NCBI GenBank assembly: GCA_022833215.1
Contig: JAIPUZ010000060.1
Location: 62,001-126,000 of the forward strand
DNA from: Mesorhizobium sp.
Lineage (GTDB): Bacteria; Pseudomonadota; Alphaproteobacteria; Rhizobiales; Rhizobiaceae
DNA: 64,000 nt
Direction of reading: 5' to 3'
Numbering within the stretch: the first letter of the stretch is position 1; every line of letters begins with the position of its first letter. The translations under genes and the position numbers were made by a program. Positions 36,013 to 46,593 of the stretch are shown here, one piece after another. Under the pieces are notes generated by a model. That model saw only the letters and a program-made list of their open reading frames with translations, did no database searches and was not told the DNA's origin.

Positions 36013-36541
36013 GCGAGCTTCTCCAATCGAAAATCATACTTACACTATCGGAAAGGCAAAATATAAATTATATATACAATAAAATATTGATACAACCTAT
36101 AATATTACATTGAATTACTATTCAAAAATTAATCCGCCATAAAATTGAAATCAATGGTTATTTTGTTACCGCACATTCTTTTTTTACGACACTCCGGCAT
36201 TGACCTGTCTTTTCGACTCGGCCCGGGCACCTGCATTGTCCCTTCAAATCGTGGTCAGGCCGCCATCGAACCTCCGCCACTGCCCAAACCTATGGCCCAA
36301 ACCTATGGATCGTCTGCCTCGCCGGGGCCGTTGATTGTCTCGGCCAGAACCATGAACACCTCCGCCAGACCATGGGCGGCGATGGGCGGAAGATTGCGTC
36401 CTGCATCTTGTGCATGGGCTTTTACGCCTCTACATCAGCGCCGTCCGGACTGTTCCGGGCAGCCGCCTCTCCAGGACACGGGTTTCTCTAGGAAAAATAC
36501 CGGGGCCAGAGGTGACCGCACCTGTTCGGAGGAGACCAGAC
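36013..36541. other. Intergenic stretch, AT-rich at the M20 side
   Basis: About 529 bases between the divergent M20 and Tim44-like genes. Positions 36013-36160 are strongly AT-rich and probably carry the promoter of the M20-led operon; no regulator gene is adjacent. From about 36180 onward the DNA is GC-rich again, with no supported gene, only the ribosome-binding site GGAGGAG at 36528-36534 of the next gene. The composition change near 36.16 kb marks the edge of the AT-richer block. Confidence 0.6.
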
Positions 36542-37528
36542 ATGCTCAGGCCACGCCACGCCAAGATATTCGCCCTGTTTGCGGGGCTGATGCTCGCCTT
36601 TTCCATGGTATCGGTGGACCACGCCGAGGCCCGGCGGGGCGGCAGCTTCGGCAGCCGCGGAGCCCGCACCCACCAGAGCGTTCCGGCCACCCGCACCGCG
36701 CCGAACCAGGCCGCACCCGTCGAGCGCTCCATGACGCCCAACACCGCACCCAATGCGGCCCGCCAGCCGTCCGCCGCCCAGCAGCGGCCCGGCGGCCTCA
36801 TGAACGGGCTCGGCGGCTCGCTGATGCGCGGACTTCTGCTCGGCGGCCTGATCGGCCTCCTGCTCGGACAGGGTTTTGGCGGCCTTGCCGGCCTGTTCGG
36901 CCTGCTGCTGCAGGGCCTGCTGATCGCCGGCGCGGTAATGCTGGCACTGCGCTTCTTCCGCAGCCAGAATGCCCGGCAGCCCTCCATGGCCGGCGCCGGC
37001 GCGCCCGGCGCCAACCGCTATGGCCGTGACGCCCATTCGGACGCCGGCAAGCCGGTCGGCTTCACGCTTCCCGCCTTCGGCGGACGATCGGCGCCCGCGC
37101 AGGAAGCCGCAAAGACGCGAGACATGAGGCCGGATCAGGACGATCTTGACCGTTTCGAAGCTCTTCTCGGCGAAGTCCAGGAGGCTTTCGGTCGTGAGGA
37201 TCATGCCGGATTGCGCCGGCTGGTCACACCGGAAATGGTTTCCTATCTGTCGGAAGAGCTTGCCCGCAACGCCCATGACGGGGTTCGAAACGAGGTGAGC
37301 GATGTCCGGCTTCTCGAAGCCGATATCGCCGAAAGCTGGAGCGAGGGCGCGCGCGACTATGCGACCGCAGCCATGCGATATGAAGCCCGCGACGTGATGC
37401 GCGACCGCGCCACCGGCAAGATGGTGGAAGGCGATGCGGATACGCCCAGCGAGACCACCGAGCTCTGGACCTTCATGCGCGAGAATGGTCAGGACTGGAA
37501 GCTCTCCGCGATCCAGCAGCCGGCCTGA
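36542..37528 (+). CDS. Tim44-like domain protein
   Basis: A 328-residue membrane-associated protein. A signal-like N-terminus (MLRPRHAKIFALFAGLMLAF) is followed by a Pro/Ala-rich linker, then a glycine/leucine-rich hydrophobic hairpin (GLLLGGLIGLLLGQG... to about 140), and a C-terminal Tim44-like domain from about 195 (FEALLGEVQEAFGRED... TPEMVSYLSEELARNA). ATG at 36542 is favoured by GGAGGAG upstream. Bacterial Tim44-like proteins of this type are widespread in alphaproteobacteria with no firm role; peptide or protein handling at the membrane is only suggested. No operon partner is visible. Confidence 0.8.
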   Translation: MLRPRHAKIFALFAGLMLAFSMVSVDHAEARRGGSFGSRGARTHQSVPATRTAPNQAAPVERSMTPNTAPNAARQPSAAQQRPGGLMNGLGGSLMRGLLLGGLIGLLLGQGFGGLAGLFGLLLQGLLIAGAVMLALRFFRSQNARQPSMAGAGAPGANRYGRDAHSDAGKPVGFTLPAFGGRSAPAQEAAKTRDMRPDQDDLDRFEALLGEVQEAFGREDHAGLRRLVTPEMVSYLSEELARNAHDGVRNEVSDVRLLEADIAESWSEGARDYATAAMRYEARDVMRDRATGKMVEGDADTPSETTELWTFMRENGQDWKLSAIQQPA

Positions 37529-37676
37529 CACCAGCCCGACGACGATGACCGTCCGGAACGACGGACTGTGTATTGTCCGGCGCGAAATCATGCAAAGCGG
37601 CGGGGGGAGTGCCCTGCCGCAATGCTGTGAGGGAACCGGTGGCAGGGCGTCACCCATGCTGGCCGGCAATTTAATG

Positions 37677-37691
37677 TGACAATTTCTGTCA
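37677..37691. promoter_or_regulatory. Inverted repeat upstream of the ECF sigma gene
   Basis: A perfect inverted repeat TGACA-N5-TGTCA lies about 30-45 bases before the ECF sigma start. It could be an operator for an iron-responsive or other repressor governing the fecI-like gene. It does not match a consensus I can name with confidence. Confidence 0.35.
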
Positions 37692-37719
37692 TCATTTCCT
37701 TGCGAGTCGCTGGCCTGCA

Positions 37720-38244
37720 ATGCTAGCTACCGGCATGGATAGGACACAGCAAAGCGACGTTTTTGGCGTCTTTTTGACGATCCGATCCCGTCTGGCCGGG
37801 CTTATCTTCAGCCGCGTGCGGGATTATTCCGTCACTGCGGATCTGGTTCAGGATACGTTCTTGCGGCTTTGGGAGCGCAAGTCGGCTCTCAGAGACGTTT
37901 CAGACCTTGCCGGTTATTTTCTCATCACCGGTCGAAACCTGGCTTCGGATCATGAAAGGCGCAGCCGGCTGGCGCCCGTCATCGCCGACATTGCGCAACT
38001 GGAGCATATCGCCGACCCTCACCCTTCTGCCGAGCAGTTCGTTGCCGGAAGACAGGAGCTTGCGCGCCTCCAGCAGGTCATAGATGCGATGCCTGCACGT
38101 GCGCGTCAGGTCTTCGTGCTGTCGCGCATCGATGGACTGACCTATGTGGAAATCGGCAGGCAGCTCGGCATTTCACCGAAAACGGTTTTCAGCCACATGG
38201 TTGTCGCGCTTGAACGTCTGCAAGCCGGAATGCAGGCAGGCTGA
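37720..38244 (+). CDS. ECF sigma factor, FecI type
   Basis: A 174-residue (or 169 from the ATG at 37735) extracytoplasmic-function sigma factor. Region 2 is seen in DLVQDTFLRLWERKSAL and region 4 in RQVFVLSRIDGLTYVEIGRQLG with SPKTVFSHM. It is followed by a FecR-type gene and a FecA-type receptor start, the classic surface-signalling trio. It would direct RNA polymerase to promoters of those genes when a chelate occupies the receptor. As the receptor gene here is broken, the circuit may be orphaned. Confidence 0.88.
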   Translation: MLATGMDRTQQSDVFGVFLTIRSRLAGLIFSRVRDYSVTADLVQDTFLRLWERKSALRDVSDLAGYFLITGRNLASDHERRSRLAPVIADIAQLEHIADPHPSAEQFVAGRQELARLQQVIDAMPARARQVFVLSRIDGLTYVEIGRQLGISPKTVFSHMVVALERLQAGMQAG

Positions 38245-38251
38245 TCCTCTG

Positions 38252-38280
38252 AACCAGAGTTTTTCGTGTTTCGTCCGTCC
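38252..38280 (+). promoter_or_regulatory. Probable ECF-sigma promoter of the FecR gene
   Basis: An AACC-type -35 element followed 16 bases later by CGTCCGTCC, and the surrounding CAGAG-TTTTTCGTG context, closely match the element at 39244 before the receptor start. AACC and CGTC are typical -35 and -10 elements of ECF sigma factors, so both are likely targets of the neighbouring FecI-like sigma. Confidence 0.55.
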
Positions 38281-38318
38281 TTGTTGATAGTGTGGAACGG
38301 TCGAATGGGAGCGGCGAT

Positions 38319-39230
38319 GTGAGCAGCAGCGATGACAACCGGATCGCAAGGCAGGCAGCGGAATGGTTTGCCCTGCTGCTCGACGACAATGCCACGCCGC
38401 AGGATTTGCAGCGCTTCCGCAACTGGCTCGATCAGGACGCAGCTCATGTTCGCGCCTATGCGCGCATCGAACAGCTCTGGGGGGAGGCAGGCGTGGTCCC
38501 TGTCCTGTCGCACCAATCTGTCTCCCGCAGGAAGCTGCTGAAGACAGGGGGAGCGGCAGTCGTTTTATCGGCGGCGGGTTTCGGAGCCTACCGGATGATC
38601 CGGCCGGCGGCGGATTACTCCACCGGCACCGGCGAGGTCGCTTCGTTCGACCTGCCGGACCGCAGCCGCTTGCGCCTGTCAACGGCCACCGCCGTGTCAC
38701 TGGAGTTCAATGCTGAAAGCAGGCGGCTGCATTTGTTCGGGGGGGAAGCATTTTTTGAAGTCGCAGCTGACAATCGCCCTTTCACTGTAACGGCGGGAAA
38801 ACTCCGGGCCACGGCTCTTGGAACGGCCTTCTGCGCCAGCGCGACGGACACACAGGCAGAGATCGTGGTTCTGGAGCACGTGGTCCGGGTGGAAACCGGC
38901 GCCAGAAGCGTGCGCATCGGAGCTGGGCAGGCCGTGAGCTCTGTCGGGGGACGCCTCTCCGACATCCATGCTGTCGATACCGAAACGAGGCTGTCCTGGC
39001 TCCAGGGCAGGCTGGTGTTCATCTCCACGCCCCTGTCTGCGGTGGTGAAGGAACTGGAGAAATGGCGGCGCGGGCGCATCATCGTCACCGATGAGGAACT
39101 GGGGCGCCGGCCTGTCACGCTGATTTTCGATGTCAGCAGAGCCGAATTCATTCCCGATCTGCTGCGTCAGGGCATTTCCGCCCGCGTCGAAACCTGGACT
39201 CCCTGGCTTACGCTGATAAGGCCGCTTTAA
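38319..39230 (+). CDS. FecR-type transmembrane sigma regulator
   Basis: A 303-residue anti-sigma/signal relay protein. I choose the GTG at 38319 (MSSSDDNRIARQ), because GGGAG lies just upstream and family members begin this way; an upstream GTG at 38292 would add nine residues. The N-terminal sigma-binding domain includes RQAAEWFALLLDD and FRNWLDQD. A single membrane span (GGAAVVLSAAGFGAY, about 86-100) leads to the periplasmic FecR domain with GEVASFDLPDRSRLRLSTAT and LFGGEAFFEVA. It would relay receptor occupancy to the sigma factor. Confidence 0.88.
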   Translation: MSSSDDNRIARQAAEWFALLLDDNATPQDLQRFRNWLDQDAAHVRAYARIEQLWGEAGVVPVLSHQSVSRRKLLKTGGAAVVLSAAGFGAYRMIRPAADYSTGTGEVASFDLPDRSRLRLSTATAVSLEFNAESRRLHLFGGEAFFEVAADNRPFTVTAGKLRATALGTAFCASATDTQAEIVVLEHVVRVETGARSVRIGAGQAVSSVGGRLSDIHAVDTETRLSWLQGRLVFISTPLSAVVKELEKWRRGRIIVTDEELGRRPVTLIFDVSRAEFIPDLLRQGISARVETWTPWLTLIRPL

Positions 39231-39243
39231 AAATTTGCCTTCC

Positions 39244-39274
39244 AACCCAGATTTTTCCTGCCTTCGTCCGTCCT
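39244..39274 (+). promoter_or_regulatory. Probable ECF-sigma promoter of the FecA-type receptor
   Basis: AACC at 39244-39247 and CGTCCGTCC from 39265 repeat the arrangement upstream of the FecR gene, with the same CAGA-TTTTTC-TG context between them. It would drive the receptor gene, and because that gene is truncated, transcription from here would run into the CRISPR array. Confidence 0.55.
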
Positions 39275-39325
39275 TCCTTGCATGGCCCGTGCGGGCACAG
39301 TTGTGATTCTTGAGAAGGGGGCTGC

Positions 39326-39793
39326 ATGGCCGGCACAAATCCATGCCTGAGGCACGCAAAGAAGCACGGCAGGCTGGCATCGGCTCTGTTCCTGCTTTCG
39401 GTATCACCACTTGGACTCGTGCAGGGCATTTCCGCCGCCTATGCCCAGCAACGGGCAACCGACTTCAGCTTTGCCATCCCGGCCCAGCCGCTTTCGCAGG
39501 GGCTCGTTCGTTTTTCCAGCGTCACCGGCATCGATGTGCTGTTCGATGGGGCGATGCCCGCGCAGGCCCGCACTCCCGGTGTCGCGGGACGGCTTCCGGC
39601 GGCGAACGCCCTGAACCAGTTGCTCGGCGGCACGGGTTTCTCATGGCGCTTCACCGGCCCGAACACGGTGCTCCTGTCCCGTCCTCAGGCCGAAGGCGCA
39701 GCAATATCGGAAACGCCGGCGGACGGGGCGATGGTTCTCGATACGATCACCATCAGGGGCGGGGCGGGAGGCCGATCGTGGTCACCAAACTGC
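39326..39793 (+). pseudogene. FecA-type TonB receptor, truncated by the CRISPR array
   Basis: The 5' part of a surface-signalling TonB receptor. After a signal peptide (ending near AYA|QQ), residues about 47-118 form an STN domain (FSFAIPAQPLSQGLVRFSS... LLGGTGFSWRFTGPNTVLLS), the periplasmic signalling domain that contacts FecR. A TonB-box-like VLDTITIRG follows at about 137, then the reading frame enters the degenerate first CRISPR repeat at 39794 and becomes repeat translation. The plug and barrel, about 600 residues, are absent, and I find no matching 3' part elsewhere in the window. ATG at 39326 is preceded by GAAGGGG. The trio fecI-fecR-fecA order is intact up to the break. Confidence 0.82.
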
Positions 39794-39825
39794 ACCTCGA
39801 TCCACGCTCCCGCGAGGGGAGCGAC
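39794..39825 (-). repeat. Degenerate terminal (trailer-end) CRISPR repeat
   Basis: The lowest-coordinate repeat has ACC where all others have GTT at its + strand start; the remaining 29 bases match. Terminal degeneration is usual at the leader-distal end and confirms array polarity. It abuts the interrupted receptor gene. Confidence 0.92.
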
Positions 39826-42800
39826 TTCCCCGCCCCTAAAGCCAACCGGGAATTTAACCGTTTCGATCCACGCTCCCGCGAGGGGAGCGACCGGCCATAA
39901 TGACCAACGCTTCGCTGATCTTGGCAGTTTCGATCCACGCTCCCGCGAGGGGAGCGACCGGCGCATGTCAGCCAGAGTGCGCTTGTCATCGGGTTTCGAT
40001 CCACGCTCCCGCGAGGGGAGCGACAGCAACTCCTTGGACATGACGATGCGGTGGTTATTGTTTCGATCCACGCTCCCGCGAGGGGAGCGACCGCCAAGAG
40101 ACCCTGCGCATGGTCGGGAACGACCCGTTTCGATCCACGCTCCCGCGAGGGGAGCGACAGGGCGAGGTCCAGCGCGGCGGGATCGATGGGGGCGTTTCGA
40201 TCCACGCTCCCGCGAGGGGAGCGACCTGATGTCCGCCGGACCCGAGAGCCTTTGCGAAGTTTCGATCCACGCTCCCGCGAGGGGAGCGACACGCTCCGGA
40301 ATGGAGCTGGAGGCATCATATTCGTTTCGATCCACGCTCCCGCGAGGGGAGCGACCCCGAGCCCCAATCCTGCAAGAGACTCGCTCATAGTTTCGATCCA
40401 CGCTCCCGCGAGGGGAGCGACGAACCGTAATCCCGTGGGTTTCATTCCACACATAGTTTCGATCCACGCTCCCGCGAGGGGAGCGACACCTCCTGCCGAA
40501 CCGTGGTGCGCCGTACGGGCAGTTTCGATCCACGCTCCCGCGAGGGGAGCGACACCACCTTCTTGTACCGGGTGCGGTCGTTGGTCTCGTTTCGATCCAC
40601 GCTCCCGCGAGGGGAGCGACTTCTACGAGAGCGTCATGCAGGCTGTCATTCATGGGTTTCGATCCACGCTCCCGCGAGGGGAGCGACAAGCTGGAAGCCG
40701 AGGCTGTCGATATTTACGCCCGTTTCGATCCACGCTCCCGCGAGGGGAGCGACCCGTCATCCGAAAGGGTGGCGGGCATTTTCATCCGTTTCGATCCACG
40801 CTCCCGCGAGGGGAGCGACGCCTTGGTGTCGCCCTTCAGCAACCCAGCGATGTTGTTTCGATCCACGCTCCCGCGAGGGGAGCGACCGACCGCTCCGGCA
40901 GAGACACTATGCTTGGTGCGGTTTCGATCCACGCTCCCGCGAGGGGAGCGACGGAGGTCGCAAGAGCGCCTGCCGCCCAGGGCGCGTTTCGATCCACGCT
41001 CCCGCGAGGGGAGCGACTTGCCACGCGGGAAGTTTTGCACTTGGATGCCGGTTTCGATCCACGCTCCCGCGAGGGGAGCGACGACGCGCGGCTGCATCAT
41101 GCGCCCTCCGGCCCGAGTTTCGATCCACGCTCCCGCGAGGGGAGCGACAACGGTTCATGCCATAGCCGGCCATGGCGTCTTCGTTTCGATCCACGCTCCC
41201 GCGAGGGGAGCGACCTTCGCCGGGTCGGGATTGCCGGCCTTCAGCGCCGTTTCGATCCACGCTCCCGCGAGGGGAGCGACGCAGCCTCTCGCTCGTAGTG
41301 CTCCTGTAGACCGCGTTTCGATCCACGCTCCCGCGAGGGGAGCGACGTGCGTCTGGCGGGCCATAAGCTACTTCCGAATAAAGTTTCGATCCACGCTCCC
41401 GCGAGGGGAGCGACTCAGGGCTGCGGTGATGCCGCCAATGATCGGAGCGGTTTCGATCCACGCTCCCGCGAGGGGAGCGACGTCGAAGAAAACGAAAAGC
41501 CCGCAGCAAGGCGCAAGGTTTCGATCCACGCTCCCGCGAGGGGAGCGACCGGCAAATGTCGATGGCCTTAAGCGGGCCGTTGGGTTTCGATCCACGCTCC
41601 CGCGAGGGGAGCGACGGCGTCGTTCCGCCCTGGACAAGGTGTAGAGCAGGTTTCGATCCACGCTCCCGCGAGGGGAGCGACACCCCAACCGCGCTCGATC
41701 GGCTTGGACTGGCCGGTTTCGATCCACGCTCCCGCGAGGGGAGCGACTCGTGATCTGGGTATCGGGCCATTTGTGCGTCAGGTTTCGATCCACGCTCCCG
41801 CGAGGGGAGCGACATCGAGCTCTACGCTTCTACGGCAGGCCGAAAACAGTTTCGATCCACGCTCCCGCGAGGGGAGCGACCATCCAGTCCTTCAACGAGT
41901 AGTGTTTGAACATGTTTCGATCCACGCTCCCGCGAGGGGAGCGACCAGGTTTCAAGTGCAGCCGGCGAGGCTTGCGCTCGTTTCGATCCACGCTCCCGCG
42001 AGGGGAGCGACGCGGCCGAGGCGATAGGGCTGGCGCTCCAGACCGAGTTTCGATCCACGCTCCCGCGAGGGGAGCGACCGGTCTTGCGAGGAGATGCTAA
42101 CTCCCTCATTCAGTTTCGATCCACGCTCCCGCGAGGGGAGCGACGGGCAGATGGGGACCGTTGGCCTGATTGTTACTATGGTTTCGATCCACGCTCCCGC
42201 GAGGGGAGCGACTCATGGTCGAGGATGCCAAGACCGTTCCAGAGATGTTTCGATCCACGCTCCCGCGAGGGGAGCGACAGCATATTGGGGAGGGTTCTCC
42301 CGGCATCGAGATGGTTTCGATCCACGCTCCCGCGAGGGGAGCGACCGGCACAGGTCTGCCTCGTCTGCCAACTCGGCCAGTTTCGATCCACGCTCCCGCG
42401 AGGGGAGCGACGCGAACTGGCTGTCCGCTTCGATCCGGCTGCCCCTGATGTTTCGATCCACGCTCCCGCGAGGGGAGCGACTCAGCGGCGTCCCGAACTG
42501 CGTATTTCCTTCAATGTTTCGATCCACGCTCCCGCGAGGGGAGCGACCAAGTTGTGCCTGCATGGTCTGATACTGGACTTCACGTTTCGATCCACGCTCC
42601 CGCGAGGGGAGCGACAGCACCATGACGACGCCGCCCATGGGTATACGCGGTTTCGATCCACGCTCCCGCGAGGGGAGCGACAAGAAAGCGCTGTCGCTCG
42701 GGGTGTATTTCAAAGTTTCGATCCACGCTCCCGCGAGGGGAGCGACACCGGGATCGTAAGGCTCTGCAAGATCTTGCTGACAGTTTCGATCCACGCTCCC

Positions 42801-45800
42801 GCGAGGGGAGCGACCTTAGATTTACTCGCAGCCGCATGCATCGCGCGTGTTTCGATCCACGCTCCCGCGAGGGGAGCGACACGCGTGATGCACTTCAGGT
42901 GATCCTGCACCTTGTTTCGATCCACGCTCCCGCGAGGGGAGCGACTTGCGCGGCGAACAGCCCATTTCGGCGGGATTTGTTGTTTCGATCCACGCTCCCG
43001 CGAGGGGAGCGACAGCGCCCAGAACGCGGCCGAGGGGGGAGAGCAGGTTTCGATCCACGCTCCCGCGAGGGGAGCGACTCGCGTGTCCATAGCGCATCCT
43101 CGGCATCGCCTGAGTTTCGATCCACGCTCCCGCGAGGGGAGCGACGAGCCGGCCATCCGTCTTGCCATGGTGGAGGCGGTTTCGATCCACGCTCCCGCGA
43201 GGGGAGCGACGCCACTGCCCGCGCAGGATAAGGCAGCGGCGCGCCTGTTTCGATCCACGCTCCCGCGAGGGGAGCGACCTGCTGGCGCGCCCCTGTGCCG
43301 CGCGTGGCAATCGTTTCGATCCACGCTCCCGCGAGGGGAGCGACACAGCGGAAAGGCCATGTCTTGCAACAGCACTGTCGTTTCGATCCACGCTCCCGCG
43401 AGGGGAGCGACTTCAGGTCCGACCACGATCAATCGCGTCGACTGGTTTCGATCCACGCTCCCGCGAGGGGAGCGACCGAGAGGAGAGAGACGCGCGCGAC
43501 AGCGAGGGGGTTTCGATCCACGCTCCCGCGAGGGGAGCGACGCGGCTTCTGCCAGATTGTCAATGCAGGCTCATCGTTTCGATCCACGCTCCCGCGAGGG
43601 GAGCGACCCACGGCAGCCAACTATCCTTGCGACTTTCTTTGGTTTCGATCCACGCTCCCGCGAGGGGAGCGACGACAAAAATGACCGACCTCAACACCAT
43701 CAAGACCGTTTCGATCCACGCTCCCGCGAGGGGAGCGACACCATGCATACTCCTTGCCGGTCCCGTTGCTGCGGTTTCGATCCACGCTCCCGCGAGGGGA
43801 GCGACAAAGTCGCGCTGAGTCTGCCGCAGAGACTATCGACAGTTTCGATCCACGCTCCCGCGAGGGGAGCGACACCGCCTCCGACGCTGCCTCGATGAAC
43901 ATCGTGAGTTTCGATCCACGCTCCCGCGAGGGGAGCGACGACCCCTCTATGCCGACAATTTCACCCACATAGGTGTTTCGATCCACGCTCCCGCGAGGGG
44001 AGCGACGCCCAAGGCCGCCAGACGTCGCAAGCGACGGAGGAGTTTCGATCCACGCTCCCGCGAGGGGAGCGACATATCGTGGCCCACTTGACGCGCTGCG
44101 GAACCTTGGTTTCGATCCACGCTCCCGCGAGGGGAGCGACGCTCGGACAATGCCGAAATCAGATAGTCGACGTTGTTTCGATCCACGCTCCCGCGAGGGG
44201 AGCGACCAGGCGCCCCCCCTGAAGCGCACCATGCCCAGTTTCGATCCACGCTCCCGCGAGGGGAGCGACCCTCGCCGCGCTCGCCGGGTGCATCGATCAC
44301 GATGTTTCGATCCACGCTCCCGCGAGGGGAGCGACCACGATGGACCGGGAGCGGCTTCTGCGGGTGCTGTTTCGATCCACGCTCCCGCGAGGGGAGCGAC
44401 GCTGGATGCGTGGCCGCTCAGAGCCGCCGCCACCGCTGTTTCGATCCACGCTCCCGCGAGGGGAGCGACAGGACGCCCGCACCAACGCGAGCGACGATTC
44501 GAAGTTTCGATCCACGCTCCCGCGAGGGGAGCGACAGCGATGCGCCGCGTGCGTTTTGCGATCTCGACGGTTTCGATCCACGCTCCCGCGAGGGGAGCGA
44601 CCAGGCGCGCCTACCCGATGGAGGATGCGTAAAAGAGTTTCGATCCACGCTCCCGCGAGGGGAGCGACCATCATTAACGCGGACGCGCACCAGAGAGCTT
44701 GTGTTTCGATCCACGCTCCCGCGAGGGGAGCGACTATCCGGATCTTCCAACAAACCAACGTCAGATCCGTTTCGATCCACGCTCCCGCGAGGGGAGCGAC
44801 GTCGCTGTGCTGGTCGATCTGCTGACTTCGGCAGTGTTTCGATCCACGCTCCCGCGAGGGGAGCGACGTCCATGGATATCCTCAACCGGTCCTATCGCGG
44901 CGTTTCGATCCACGCTCCCGCGAGGGGAGCGACAAAGCTGAGGCGGCGGAATGATGGCGATTGACGTGTTTCGATCCACGCTCCCGCGAGGGGAGCGACT
45001 TCGGTGAGCACGCCGTTCGCAACCAGCAGCCAGGGGTTTCGATCCACGCTCCCGCGAGGGGAGCGACAAAACTTCGACCGCGCCGGACAAGGGGCGGGAG
45101 GTTTCGATCCACGCTCCCGCGAGGGGAGCGACTTTCACCTATGTGCACCACTGGGTGTGGGACAAGGTTTCGATCCACGCTCCCGCGAGGGGAGCGACGG
45201 TGTCGGGGTCGGACGGCGGGAAGCCTCGGCCAAGTTTCGATCCACGCTCCCGCGAGGGGAGCGACCAAGAAAGCGCTGTCGCTCGGGGTGTATTTCAAGG
45301 TTTCGATCCACGCTCCCGCGAGGGGAGCGACACCGCGACCTTTGGCAGGTCAACGAGATGGTCTGGTTTCGATCCACGCTCCCGCGAGGGGAGCGACATC
45401 CGGCGGCGCGCCAGTCTCTTTGATGTGCAGGGTGTTTCGATCCACGCTCCCGCGAGGGGAGCGACGGTCATTCTTCGTACACCGGCACCTCGATGGCCTG
45501 TTTCGATCCACGCTCCCGCGAGGGGAGCGACATACCGGCCACCGCGCCTGCAAGGCGTGCCGTGCGGTTTCGATCCACGCTCCCGCGAGGGGAGCGACTT
45601 TTCTGATCCGCATACGGGTCAAAGTCGGCCAAGTTTCGATCCACGCTCCCGCGAGGGGAGCGACGATATTCCAGCGTGCGTTGAGCGGCTCATAACCGTT
45701 TCGATCCACGCTCCCGCGAGGGGAGCGACAAAGCATGGTGGATCGCTCCTTCTGCTTCTCGCAGTTTCGATCCACGCTCCCGCGAGGGGAGCGACGGGAT

Positions 45801-46593
45801 CGGCCTGTATGCGCAGGACGGTGACGCGAAGTTTCGATCCACGCTCCCGCGAGGGGAGCGACCATCGACCCGGGTGCCTGATCGACAATGTAGCAGTTTC
45901 GATCCACGCTCCCGCGAGGGGAGCGACCCCGACTCGCCCTTCTTGCTCTTCTGCATACCGAGGTTTCGATCCACGCTCCCGCGAGGGGAGCGACGCGCCG
46001 TGAGAGGCGGCGCGCACTCCGATATACTCGTTTCGATCCACGCTCCCGCGAGGGGAGCGACAATATCAGGCACATAAGAAGAAATACAAGCGTTAGTTTC
46101 GATCCACGCTCCCGCGAGGGGAGCGACGCTTGATCCCGTCAAGGTGATGACGGTCCCGAATGTTTCGATCCACGCTCCCGCGAGGGGAGCGACAATCGTG
46201 GACCGCTCACCGATCAGCATAGGATGTTTGTTTCGATCCACGCTCCCGCGAGGGGAGCGACCTCCTTCGTCGCGGCCATAAGTCAGCGATATTGAGTTTC
46301 GATCCACGCTCCCGCGAGGGGAGCGACATTTCCGCTGTTTCCATCATTTCGAACTGGAAACGTTTCGATCCACGCTCCCGCGAGGGGAGCGACACTACGT
46401 TCTCCGCCTTCGCTAACGGTATAGTTGCGTTTCGATCCACGCTCCCGCGAGGGGAGCGACCCGCCGTTTACTTTGGCGATGACTATGGCTTCCGGGTTTC
46501 GATCCACGCTCCCGCGAGGGGAGCGACATCTCTCGGTTGAACACTTCAAGCCCGCGTTTTGGTTTCGATCCACGCTCCCGCGAGGGGAGCGAC
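39794..46593 (-). CRISPR. Type I-C CRISPR array, 103 repeats
   Basis: By direct counting, 103 repeats of 32 bp separated by 102 spacers, mostly 33-36 bp (range 31-38, mean about 34.4). On the transcribed - strand the repeat runs GTCGCTCCCC... to ...GTGGATCGAAAC and forms a perfect 7-bp stem CGCTCCC/GGGAGCG with a 5-base loop, as in type I-C. The terminal ATCGAAAC would be the end of the 5' handle left by Cas5c cleavage. All repeats from 39860 onward are identical in my reading; the one at 39794-39825 differs at its first three positions. The degenerate end marks the trailer, so the leader and newest spacers are at the high-coordinate side, next to cas2. Open frames reading RSTLPRGER, SIHAPARGAT or FDPRSREGSD are repeat translations, not genes. 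Confidence 0.98.

Noticed and set aside
39685..46593. Many long open frames across the array (for example on both strands at 40051-41298 and 42912-43898), with repeated peptides such as SIHAPARGAT, RSTLPRGER and FDPRSREGSD
   Set aside because: These are translations of the 32-bp CRISPR repeat; the spacing and repetition show an array, not protein genes.
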